Shown here: one piece after another, positions 1 to 7,700 of the stretch
Layout: each line of letters opens with the position of its first letter
How positions within the stretch are numbered: position 1 is the first letter of the stretch
NCBI GenBank assembly: GCA_045636245.1
Contig: JAZTXA010000194.1
Location: 1-10,757 of the forward strand
From: RGIG7213 sp045636245
GTDB lineage: Bacteria; Bacillota; Clostridia; Oscillospirales; CAG-272
Reading direction: 5' to 3'
Length of the DNA: 10,757 nucleotides
Made by a program: the position numbers and the translations under genes
The notes under the pieces: model-generated
Databases searched by the model: none
The model's input: only the letters and a program-made list of their open reading frames with translations
Told to the model about the DNA's origin: nothing

Positions 1-535
1 CAAAAAAGTCACGGTTATCCCATTCAGTGCCGTCTGTATTTGTCAGAATGACAAATTCTTCCTTCAGCGGAACATCTACATTTACATCCGGCAAATATAT
101 GGTTTCTTCCGATGTGTCGGGAGGCATTGTTACATCCTCCGGCTCGTCTGTCAAAGCGGGAGTGAACGTGCTGTTATCTGAAAATTCCGTGTCCATGGGA
201 TGGCGGGTTGTGATATCATCGGCAGGGGTTGTATCCTCTGTCGGGGACTGTGTGCTTTGCTCAGTCTTTATGTCTGACTGTGTGTCAAATGAAGGCTCCG
301 AATCGTCGGCAAATGAAGAATCATCGGCAGATGAAAAATCATCCGCGGATGATTTTTCATCCGTTGTTCCGTCTGTTGCATCTGTGTCATTTTCTGTGAT
401 CTCTGTTTCCTTTTCTGTGATAATATCAGTGACAACACCCGTTGTTTCGGAGGATTCGCCGTCAAAACAGGCAGTCAAAGAAAAAACAGCGAAGCAAAGA
501 ACAAGAAGAACGGATAAAGCTTTTTTCATATTCAT
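1..535 (-). CDS. Acidic Ser/Thr-rich lipoprotein, C-terminus beyond the window
   Basis: The reading frame is open from the ATG at 535 to the window edge, giving 178 visible residues. It starts with a lipoprotein signal peptide (MNMKKALSVLLVLCF...) ending in the lipobox LTAC, with Cys23 as the predicted lipidated residue, so the protein is probably anchored on the outer face of the membrane. Residues about 27-130 are a low-complexity linker rich in Thr, Ser, Asp and Glu, including repeats of the SSADD type; from about 145 a more ordered segment begins (IYLPDVNVDVP...). AGGAGG lies six bases before the ATG at 535; the second in-frame ATG at 529 is less well placed. A consensus promoter lies upstream at 578-606, so it can be transcribed apart from the lipoprotein gene before it. 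The family is not recognised, and the function of the missing C-terminal domain cannot be told. Confidence 0.85.
   Translation of the reverse strand, partial: MNMKKALSVLLVLCFAVFSLTACFDGESSETTGVVTDIITEKETEITENDTDATDGTTDEKSSADDFSSADDSSFADDSEPSFDTQSDIKTEQSTQSPTEDTTPADDITTRHPMDTEFSDNSTFTPALTDEPEDVTMPPDTSEETIYLPDVNVDVPLKEEFVILTNTDGTEWDNRDFF
330..361. repeat. 32-base perfect palindrome inside a lipoprotein gene
   Basis: Bases 330-361 equal their own reverse complement with no mismatch; each arm is GATGAAAAATCATCCG and the centre is CCGCGG. It lies in the part of the lipoprotein gene coding for the acidic SSAD repeats. It could be a by-product of repeated codons (GAT/TCA and their complements), or a cruciform or hairpin-forming site. 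Confidence 0.9.
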
Positions 536-577
536 AAAAATCCTCCTTTAAAATGTTGAAAACATCTTTTCACCCTT

Positions 578-606
578 AATATAACATGTCCGTTGACATT
601 TGTCAA
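578..606 (-). promoter_or_regulatory. Sigma-A promoter of the edge lipoprotein gene
   Basis: On the minus strand TTGACA (601-606) is followed, after exactly 17 bases, by TATATT (578-583), one base from the consensus -10. Transcription would start near 571 and run into the lipoprotein gene starting at 535. The -35 and the whole spacer lie inside the perfect dyad at 584-615, so the site is well placed for control by a dimeric repressor. Confidence 0.65.
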
Positions 607-615
607 CGGACATGT
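584..615. promoter_or_regulatory. 15-base dyad over the promoter: putative operator or terminator hairpin
   Basis: Arms ACATGTCCGTTGACA (584-598) and TGTCAACGGACATGT (601-615) are perfect reverse complements around a two-base centre. The left edge abuts the -10 box of the minus-strand promoter and the dyad covers its spacer and -35. As RNA from the gene ending at 645 it would form a hairpin followed by UAUAUU, a poor U tract, so a terminator role is possible but less convincing than an operator. Confidence 0.6.
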
Positions 616-644
616 ATATATGTTTACATAATATTAATTTTACC

Positions 645-1310
645 TTACTGCTTTTCAAATACAAGCGGAAGAAAATCTTTAAATGATGTATCCGCATCTG
701 GGTCGGAATGTACCATATCGGTAAAGGTCAGCTTACCGTCGGAAAGGGTGAAAACCGTGTATGAGTTCTTGTCAAATTCACCGTTTATATCCTCTGTTTC
801 GTAAATTTTGTCCCCGTCTGTCATATATTTTCCGCTGTTTTCAAAGCCAATCATAAGCTCTGCAAATTCTTCGGTTTCAAAAAGCATATCGACAAGCGAA
901 TCAAAATCCTCAATCTCGGATTCTTCAAGAAAAGCTTCAAGCGTTACGCCTGCATTTTTTGCCAGCTCCTCATAAAGCACCGTAAAGGCATTTATAAGCG
1001 ATGGCTTTACAGACTGCTTTGCTCTTTCACCGCTTTCCTTGGTGAGGATGGTCGTGTATGAACCGTCTTCTTTAAATTCATATGTTATATCAAATACAAA
1101 TCCCGTGACAGTCGGTAATTCAATGTCTATCGGGCTTTCGGTTTTAAAGGCATCGTTGAACTTGAATGACATATCAACGGACGTTTTCCAAAGCCCGATT
1201 ATGGAATTTTCACCGTCTGACGGAGCTTCACCGATGTCACCGTCGGCGCAGGCAGTCATAAAAGAAAGTGAGATGCAAATGATAAGAAAAACGGATAAAA
1301 ATTTTTTCAT
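645..1310 (-). CDS. Small predicted lipoprotein, possibly lipocalin-like
   Basis: The 221-residue product starts with a signal peptide (MKKFLSVFLIICISLSF) and an MTAC lipobox, so Cys21 is probably lipidated and the mature protein faces outward. After a short acidic linker comes a segment starting IIGLWKTSVDMSF, then alternating strands (YEFKEDGSYTTIL, GKYMTDGDKIY, YTVFTLSDGKLTF). This GxW...GxY pattern recalls the lipocalin-like small lipoproteins common in Clostridia; the assignment is weak and the ligand unknown. A helical acidic stretch (about residues 120-155) interrupts the strands. The start at 1310 follows AAGGGAA at suitable spacing. No terminator is visible in the 79 bases separating it from the preceding gene, so read-through is likely; a weak promoter (TTACCC, 17 bases, TAAAAT) may also serve it. 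Its leader and signal-peptide codons resemble those of the edge lipoprotein gene. Confidence 0.8.
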   Translation of the reverse strand: MKKFLSVFLIICISLSFMTACADGDIGEAPSDGENSIIGLWKTSVDMSFKFNDAFKTESPIDIELPTVTGFVFDITYEFKEDGSYTTILTKESGERAKQSVKPSLINAFTVLYEELAKNAGVTLEAFLEESEIEDFDSLVDMLFETEEFAELMIGFENSGKYMTDGDKIYETEDINGEFDKNSYTVFTLSDGKLTFTDMVHSDPDADTSFKDFLPLVFEKQ

Positions 1311-1389
1311 AATAGATTCCCTTCAAAATGTTGATTTTATTTTACGCAGTTTGTTTAAGTTGGGTAATTCCCATTTTGTTTATGTTGGT

Positions 1390-3270
1390 TTAAAACCTCG
1401 GCGGGCGTCCGCCCTGACCGCCCGGTGCGGGGCGCATTCCGCCGCCCATTCCGCCGCCTGTACCTGCTGTGCTTACGGTATTGGACTGTGTATACGATAA
1501 AGCCTCAGTACCGCGTGTATAAATTCCGCCGTCGTAGAGTCCGTCTTTTTCCTCCCCTGTGCACGTACCTCCCACAGAAACCGTGTAGGATGTACCCTTT
1601 TCAAGCTTGGGAGATGAAACAAGTACACATTCATATTTTTTTGACGGTGCATATGTTATGATGCTGTCGCCGTCCTTTGATATATTGAAAAGTGTTCCGC
1701 CCTGTCCCGACACGTACGCAAGCACTGAGCACTGCAGTGATGATGTGCTTACATTCTGCGCCATTCCCGATGAGCCTGCGGCGATCAGCAGTCCGCCAGA
1801 AACGGTGAAGGACGACGCATAATCAAGCGGGCCGTTGCCGCCGTTTGTCGGGCCGTCAACAATTACCGTGCCGTCGGTCATTGTAAAGCTTCCGTTTGAG
1901 TCAAGCCCGTCACCGCCCGAATTAATATAAAGATAACCGCCCGACACAGTGACTTTTGCGTTTGATGATTCGTGCATACCGCCCCAAGCACCCGGACGTC
2001 CGCCTGTTGATGAGCCGTCATTTCCGCCCGCGCCGTTTATGCCGTCATCAGAGGCATAAACGTGAGTTTCGCCGCCGCTTATTGTAATTGTGACCGCTTC
2101 AAGCCCCTCATACGATTTCTTAAGGTTTATTTTGCCGCCCGAAATTTCGAGCATATCATCTGCATGTATGCCGTCATCGCCCGATGATGCTTCCAAGCTG
2201 CCGCCCGCAATTGATACCGAACCGTTTGAGTGAACGGAGTCATCTGACGAATCAAGCGAAAACGTACCGCCTTTGATAACTATGGAGCCCGAGGCTTTCA
2301 AGCCCTTTGCACTTGCCTCTGATGCATTTCCGTAAGAATTTCCCGACCATGAGTTTTCAGAGCCCGCACCCGTTTTTATCAAAAGCTCACCGCCGTTTAC
2401 AGTAAGCGCCGTTTCTGCCTGTATGCCGTCCTCGGATGCGCTTATGTTAAGCGTACCGCCGTCAATTATTATATACCCGCGGTCAGCTTCCTCTGCGTTG
2501 TTCGATTTTATTCCGTCACCGCCCGATTGCACATTGACAGTACCGCTTTTAATGTAAACGGAGTCCTTACCCCTGATACCGTCATGCTTTGATGTGACAG
2601 TGACTGTTGCATCCTCTATTTTAAGGTCGTTTTTTGTGGATATTCCGTTGTTGTAATTCGCCTTTACAATAAGTGCGCCCTTGCCGTTTACCGTCATATC
2701 GTCAGAGGAAAAAAGCGCGGCATTGGGGTCGTTTTCTCCCGCTGTATCATATACGTATTCTTCCCCGTCGGAAAGGGTATTGACAGTACCCTCGGCAAGT
2801 GTCAGTGTTATTTTCTCACAGCTTTTTATATAAACCGGTGCGCTTGTTTTGCAATTTATCATAACACCGTTGAAAATGATAGTTACCTTGTCGGTTTTCG
2901 GTACATCAACGATTATTTGTCCGTCGTTAAGCGTTCCCGAAAAAACGTATGTACCCGCACTGTTTACCGTGGCTGTCGTGCCGTCAAGTATCACACCCTG
3001 CCCGTTGTATTCAATTTTGTCACCGAGCAAGCGCACACCGTCCTCCTTCGCCGTCGGTGAGGAGTTATCACCTTCGCCGTCGGTAAGAAATTCCGATATT
3101 ATTTCATCGACGTCACCGCCGTAAAGCGTTTCGGGGATATTTTCCGTCACCTTGTCCGATTCAAAAATCGGCGCTTGTGTGTCGCTTGATGTATCCGACA
3201 CATTGCCGGAGCATGCGCAAAATGAAAGAAAAACAAGTGCAGACAGTATCAATGCGGTTATTTTTTTCAT
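1390..3270 (-). CDS. Cthe_2159-type carbohydrate-binding beta-helix lipoprotein
   Basis: This 626-residue protein matches the carbohydrate-binding family typified by Clostridium thermocellum Cthe_2159 (formerly DUF4353), a calcium-containing right-handed parallel beta-helix known to bind cellulose and polygalacturonate. The visible basis is the long run of rungs with a DDGI(x)n-I-x-GG pattern between residues about 120 and 500, for example DGIHADDMLEISGG and ASDDGINGAGG. The N-terminus is a lipoprotein signal peptide ending FCAC (Cys20; Phe at -3 is unusual), then an acidic linker. The C-terminus is a flexible Gly/Pro/Met/Arg tail (GGGMGGGMRPAPGGQGG). It probably sits on the cell surface and binds pectin-like or other acidic glycans rather than cutting them; no catalytic motif was recognised. 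Start at 3270 follows AAGGAA. The next gene downstream is another lipoprotein 79 bases away, possibly co-transcribed. Confidence 0.85.
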   Translation of the reverse strand: MKKITALILSALVFLSFCACSGNVSDTSSDTQAPIFESDKVTENIPETLYGGDVDEIISEFLTDGEGDNSSPTAKEDGVRLLGDKIEYNGQGVILDGTTATVNSAGTYVFSGTLNDGQIIVDVPKTDKVTIIFNGVMINCKTSAPVYIKSCEKITLTLAEGTVNTLSDGEEYVYDTAGENDPNAALFSSDDMTVNGKGALIVKANYNNGISTKNDLKIEDATVTVTSKHDGIRGKDSVYIKSGTVNVQSGGDGIKSNNAEEADRGYIIIDGGTLNISASEDGIQAETALTVNGGELLIKTGAGSENSWSGNSYGNASEASAKGLKASGSIVIKGGTFSLDSSDDSVHSNGSVSIAGGSLEASSGDDGIHADDMLEISGGKINLKKSYEGLEAVTITISGGETHVYASDDGINGAGGNDGSSTGGRPGAWGGMHESSNAKVTVSGGYLYINSGGDGLDSNGSFTMTDGTVIVDGPTNGGNGPLDYASSFTVSGGLLIAAGSSGMAQNVSTSSLQCSVLAYVSGQGGTLFNISKDGDSIITYAPSKKYECVLVSSPKLEKGTSYTVSVGGTCTGEEKDGLYDGGIYTRGTEALSYTQSNTVSTAGTGGGMGGGMRPAPGGQGGRPPRF

Positions 3271-3294
3271 ATTTTATTCCTTATCTTTATTTAA

Positions 3295-3323
3295 GTTTTA
3301 AACCGTTTTTGCTCATTTAATTC
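3295..3323. repeat. Dispersed intergenic repeat, copy 1
   Basis: This 29-base segment, ending TTTTTGCTCATTTAATTC, matches 9086-9114 at 27 of 29 positions without gaps. Both copies are intergenic and adjoin palindromic elements. A related, more diverged copy starts at 3460 (GTTTAAAACCCATTTCC). Confidence 0.8.
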
Positions 3324-3342
3324 GGACGTGCAATGCACGCCC
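3324..3342 (-). repeat. Palindromic intergenic element a
   Basis: Arms GGACGTGCA and TGCACGCCC fold into a hairpin; on the minus strand the one imperfect position becomes a G-U pair. Read on the minus strand it is preceded by CCGTAGG and followed by CG, the same edges as the other elements in this window. Confidence 0.65.
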
Positions 3343-3377
3343 CTACGGATTTGTATATTCGGGGTGATGGTGTGTAG

Positions 3378-3398
3378 GGGTTGGCGCCTCGACAACCC
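3378..3398 (+). repeat. Palindromic intergenic element b
   Basis: GGGTTG (3378-3383) pairs with CAACCC (3393-3398) around a nine-base loop, preceded by GTGTAG. CCCCTAC at 3340-3346 and GTAGGGG at 3374-3380, and CGGATTTG at 3346-3353 and CAAATCCG at 3403-3410, form larger inverted repeats, so elements a and b look like oppositely oriented copies of one element type. Confidence 0.6.
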
Positions 3399-3487
3399 GT
3401 TTCAAATCCGTTTAATTAACACCTTATCCACCGTTTTGAGGTATCCCATTGAACGTGGTGTTTAAAACCCATTTCCGTTCATTTCAT

Positions 3488-3527
3488 ACAAAAGGGTATA
3501 ACCGTTACAACCGTAACGATTATACCC
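3488..3527 (-). terminator. Intrinsic terminator of the DUF1934-GH106 unit
   Basis: On the minus strand GGGTATAATCGTTAC (3527-3513) pairs with GTAACGGTTATACCC (3508-3494) around the loop GGTT. All 15 positions pair, with one U-G, and TTTTGT follows at 3493-3488. It lies 44 bases after the stop codon of the transglutaminase-fold gene and is the clearest intrinsic terminator in the window. Confidence 0.85.
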
Positions 3528-3570
3528 GTCAATTATGATGCTTTTGTGAAAACGGAATGATTTTTTACGT

Positions 3571-4791
3571 TTAATTTGCGCTTTGCTCCGCTTTTGGCAG
3601 ATATTCTATAACCAATGTATACGCATTTGATTCATTTTTCGGCTTTACCATTGTACACTCACACGTGTATTCGGGATAAAGCAGCTCAAACTGTCTGAAA
3701 ACATACGTTTCAATATTATCTTTTGACACATCATATTCACAGTACAGCTCCATACACCTTTTTTTGTACTTTACAAAATCCGAAAGCTGTTCGGAAATGA
3801 GTGCTTCTGCCATTGTTTCATTTGCGCACACGAGATTTTTTGCCGTATAATACGTCATACTGTCCGTGCATTTCACAGCGCCCGAATCCTTATTTTTGTG
3901 TGTTACACCGATTGCCTCGTCCGAAAGGTTCATATATGCGTGGGTTATAAGCCCTCTTACAGTCTGCCCGTCAAACTCGGAATCAAGGTCATCCTCGTAA
4001 ACATCCGTATTATAATACTTATCATTTATAAGCACTGTGCACCAGACGGAGCGCACGCCCCTCACCTCGCCGTATGCAAGGTGGGAAATTATGCCCGCGC
4101 GGTTCAAAAGAAGCTTGAATGCCTTGTGGTATCCCTCGGCATCCGCCTCGCCATCGACAAGCGCACCGTACACATTCGATGTGTACACACCGCTGTTTTG
4201 TGTCTTTTCACAGATGCTTATAATATAATCGTGAAGCGCTGTCTGTATATCAAGCTCATCGGAAAGTCCGGAAATGAGCGACTGCGCCTTCGATATCGCC
4301 GCCTCCAGTCTGTTCTGCTTAAGCTTAAGCTCCTCTACGGATTCCGTATACGGAACAAACAGTGTCGTATACTTTTCATCAATGACGTTTGAACCTGTAA
4401 CGACCTCCGTTACTTCATCCGTCACGACCTCCGTATACGAGTAATTTCCGAGGCTGAAGCCCTCCGCATCGATATAAAAATACTCGGGGCGGTCGGATAA
4501 AAGCGCACCTACAGCCGCCGTTACATCTGACATTTCGGGCACAATGGGCATTTTTTCGGTCGTATGCTCAAGCTCGTCCGCCGCTTTTGCGATGCAGTCG
4601 TATATATACTGCTGTTTTTTCGTCAGCTTATTATAGTACGTCATGCCCGACCTTATCACAGGCTCACCCTCAAGGCTTTGTGCAATATCGGAATAACTTC
4701 CCCCGATATCATCGAGGGAAGTTATAATAGCCGCTGTAAGTATTATTCCGAATAACAGGAATGCACCGATACGGAATACAAGCTGCTTCAT
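3571..4791 (-). CDS. Membrane-anchored transglutaminase-fold protein lacking catalytic Cys and His
   Basis: The 406-residue product has one N-terminal membrane segment (residues about 7-27) and a large extracytoplasmic part. Residues about 180-275 follow the Firmicutes transglutaminase-like pattern: ALHDYIISICE, then YGALVDGEADAEGYHKAFKLLLNRAGI, then SVWCTVLINDKYYNTDVYEDD. In active members the second block reads VCEGYAKAF and the third HAWN...D.TWDD. Here Ala218 stands at the Cys position and Ser248 at the His position, while Asp263 is kept, so it is probably not a thiol enzyme; a binding or structural role is inferred. The flanking sequence is intact, with no sign of a frameshift. The N-terminal half (RPEYFYID) also fits this protein type. 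Its ATG shares one base with the stop of the GH106 gene (TGATG), implying translational coupling. A terminator follows. Confidence 0.8.
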   Translation of the reverse strand: MKQLVFRIGAFLLFGIILTAAIITSLDDIGGSYSDIAQSLEGEPVIRSGMTYYNKLTKKQQYIYDCIAKAADELEHTTEKMPIVPEMSDVTAAVGALLSDRPEYFYIDAEGFSLGNYSYTEVVTDEVTEVVTGSNVIDEKYTTLFVPYTESVEELKLKQNRLEAAISKAQSLISGLSDELDIQTALHDYIISICEKTQNSGVYTSNVYGALVDGEADAEGYHKAFKLLLNRAGIISHLAYGEVRGVRSVWCTVLINDKYYNTDVYEDDLDSEFDGQTVRGLITHAYMNLSDEAIGVTHKNKDSGAVKCTDSMTYYTAKNLVCANETMAEALISEQLSDFVKYKKRCMELYCEYDVSKDNIETYVFRQFELLYPEYTCECTMVKPKNESNAYTLVIEYLPKAEQSAN

Positions 4792-7700
4792 CAGATCTTG
4801 ATTATTATCTCGGGCACTGCCGTCATGCCTGCGGGCAGGAAGATGTAATCATTTGTCCAGCTGTCGCCTCTGAGCAAGAATGTTTCGGGACCGTACGCAC
4901 CGTGTCTTGCAGGCTTGGAGTGAAGCGGGCCGAATGTGTTGCGGCGTGTCAGCACATACTCGATATTGAGTGTGTTTTGACCTGCCTTGAGCATATCCGT
5001 GATATCCGCTTCGTAAGGCTGCCATGCGATAGCCTTCGGCTTTTCGCCGTTTGCGGAAACCTTAACGACTGCCGCTTCAAAGTCGGGAAGACGTATAATC
5101 ACTCTTTCGCCGGGATGGTACGTGATGTCCGCCTTGTATGTGATGGCACCCGAATAGAAAGGAAGTCCCTGCTTTGCAATATCGCCGTGGTAAACACGTC
5201 TTACGGGCTTTATCATTGTCTTGTCGCTGTTGTGGACACAAACACCGAAGTCACCTGTAATATATACGGCTTCGATGTTGAGTGTTTCGTAGAAGTCCGC
5301 TTCAAGGCGGATGGTGTTTTTGCCTTCCTTAAGAAGTCCGCCGTCAAGTGTGAACTTGTGGAATGCCTCGTCTATCCATCTGCCGTTTTCGGCAGCTTCA
5401 AGCTTTTCGCCGTTTATTGTAACTGTCCAAAGGTCGGGTGTTTCGCACACAAAATTGAATTTTTCGGGAATATATTCGGCAAAGAAGCTGTATTCAAGGG
5501 CAACTGTGCCGTGCTTTTTCTGCTCCTGAAGACCCAAGAACCAAGGCTGGATCATCTCGCCGCCGCGGTGTGCAAGACCGTATGTGTCGCGCACCTTCTG
5601 GTCTGCTTTAAGAACTTCGATGTCTTGTGCAAGCTTCTTGCCGTCAACCTCAAGGTCGGCAATATCAAGGACAAGTACGTTATCCTCTGAAAGCTCAATG
5701 TCAAATTCTTCATCCAGGGGATAGGATGCAACCTCTGAAAGAGCCTTTACAGGCGCAAGGTCTGATTTTTTGCATACTCTGTAAACATGCTCACCTGCGG
5801 CATAAAAATCTGTCTTGAATGATATCTTGCCGTCCTCGCTCGACTTAACGAGAGCCTTTGTGCCGTCAAGTGCGAACCATTCCTCGCAGTCGCCGTCAAG
5901 GTTTATTTCAACTGTGCAGTTGTAATATGAAACAGTCTTGTGCATATTCATAAATACAACGTATGTGTCCTCGCCGTCACGTCTGCACTGACAGTAAACG
6001 TCTGTAAGCTCGTTGCCTATTGCATCCTTGACAGAAACTGTAAAGCCGTTTGCTTTCTTGAGTGCGCCGACGAGTTCTGTACCGTCAAACGGTATTCTTT
6101 CGATATTTTCAAGCTTGTCAAATGCATCGGACTTAAGTGCGTCGATATAGTCGGGAGCAAAGCCCGCAAGTATTACCTTACCGCCTGCATTTGCAAATTC
6201 ACGAAGGATATTAAGTGTTGTGGAGCGCATTGTGTACATGCCGCTTACAACCACGCTCTTATATTTCATTTCACCGAATTTGATGTACGGTGTGCCGTCT
6301 TCAATTACAACGGATGCAAGTCTTCCCATCATTTCCTCGTCACCGTAGTCAAAGTCAAGCTTTGCGCCGGACAGCCAGTGGAACTGTGTGAAGTACATAT
6401 TTTCGATGTATGCAACGTCCTTGTTGTTTGTGCCGAGCTTTATGCTCCAGCCCGGATGAATAAGTCCGAATGTGCTTTCAACAGGGTTGATAACGAGAGT
6501 GTCGCATATGGGCTTACCTGCGCCGAGTACAACGTGAAGTCTTGAGAAGAAGTCCTCAACTACAGGGTAATCCTTGTACCATGCGGACTGATGGAGGATA
6601 CTTGCGGGGTAGTCACGCTTTGCCTCACCCTGCATGGAGTACCATGAAAGGTGGTGGCAACGGAGGTTAATTCCGAAAAGTGCCTGCCAGCCGCCCGTCC
6701 ACTTGTGGCTTTCAAAATCCATCTGCCAGCCCGAACAGCCGTAAAGCTCGGACAACATTCTCGTTTTGCCCGTCTGACGTGCAACGGAGGAGAGCTGCTT
6801 TACTATCCAATAGCCTCTGTTACCCTCGGAAAGAACGTCAACGCCGGGAACTGCCATGTGTTCGTAGAAACGCATGATGGAGCCTATCATACAAGCCTGT
6901 GTCGTGAATGTGTCCTCGTGAAGCACGTGGCCTGTAAGCTGCATGTTGTGGTCGTTACACCAGTCGTTTATCTGAACTGCAAAGGACTGTAAGAAAAGGT
7001 CTTCCGCCAAGTCCATATAGTGCCATTTTACCTGACTCATCTTTTCGCCGTCACGGTGTAAAAAGAGGTCGGGCAAACGGTTTTTAAGGTCATATCCGTA
7101 TTTTTCGGTGAATTTATCAAAAAGCTTCGGTGTAAAGGGTGTTACCCATGCGGGCTTTTTGGAGCTTCCCGTGGAAAATCCGCACATAACCGCGCCTCTG
7201 TGAGGCTCATCTGTAAAGATACCGCAAACGGAGGAGCCGATACGGCTTCCGCACTTGTCGGCATATTTTTCGTGTGTAAGATCAATAAATCTGCGTATTG
7301 CCTCGGGGTTCATCGTGTCAACGTATGTGTAGCCGTTGTAGAAGCTGCCCTTTGCCGCTTTTTCGATTGAGAACGAAAGGACTGTCTTACCCGCATACTC
7401 TTCTTTGGGTGTATCCTTTGTGATGACCTTGTCGTTTGTGAAGGCAAATTCGCCCTTGTCGGGAAGCATATCGCAGGAAAAGGCGATGATGTCACCGTCG
7501 GAAAACTCAAATTCGCCGCCGTCTGTCGTTTCGCATCTTATGTAGCTTGCAGAATAATCGGGATTCATCGTTACAAAACCGCCTGCAGTACCCGAGGACC
7601 ATCTGTCCTCGTCGTAAAGCCAGTTTTCAAGGCCGAGCTTTTCGCCCTTGTCGGCAACTGCGTTTACAAGCTCAAACCATTCCTCGCCGAGATATTCGGT

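Larger units (their letters stand above)
3271..3570. other. Intergenic region with repeats and a terminator
   Basis: No gene was found in these 300 bases. They hold, from left to right, the ribosome binding site of the beta-helix lipoprotein, a 29-base sequence also found near 9086, two palindromic elements facing each other, a second stretch shared with the 9111-9123 region, and the terminator of the DUF1934-GH106 unit. No convincing promoter for the beta-helix lipoprotein was seen here. Confidence 0.7.

Noticed and set aside
27..551. A 174-residue plus-strand reading frame opposite the edge lipoprotein
   Set aside because: The minus strand has a lipoprotein signal peptide, a consensus ribosome binding site and a promoter; the plus frame is low-complexity Ser/Val made from complementary codons.
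1311..1389. A terminator between the beta-helix lipoprotein and the next lipoprotein gene
   Set aside because: Only a four-base stem (TGGG with CCCA) is visible, without a U tract.
3324..3410. A CRISPR array or tRNA in the palindrome-rich gap
   Set aside because: The repeats are few, face opposite ways, have no regular spacers, and no cloverleaf or TTCGA-type arm could be found.
4761..5690. A 309-residue plus-strand reading frame opposite the GH106 gene
   Set aside because: It is a shadow of the strongly supported minus-strand gene: Cys-rich, no recognisable domain and no ribosome binding site of note.
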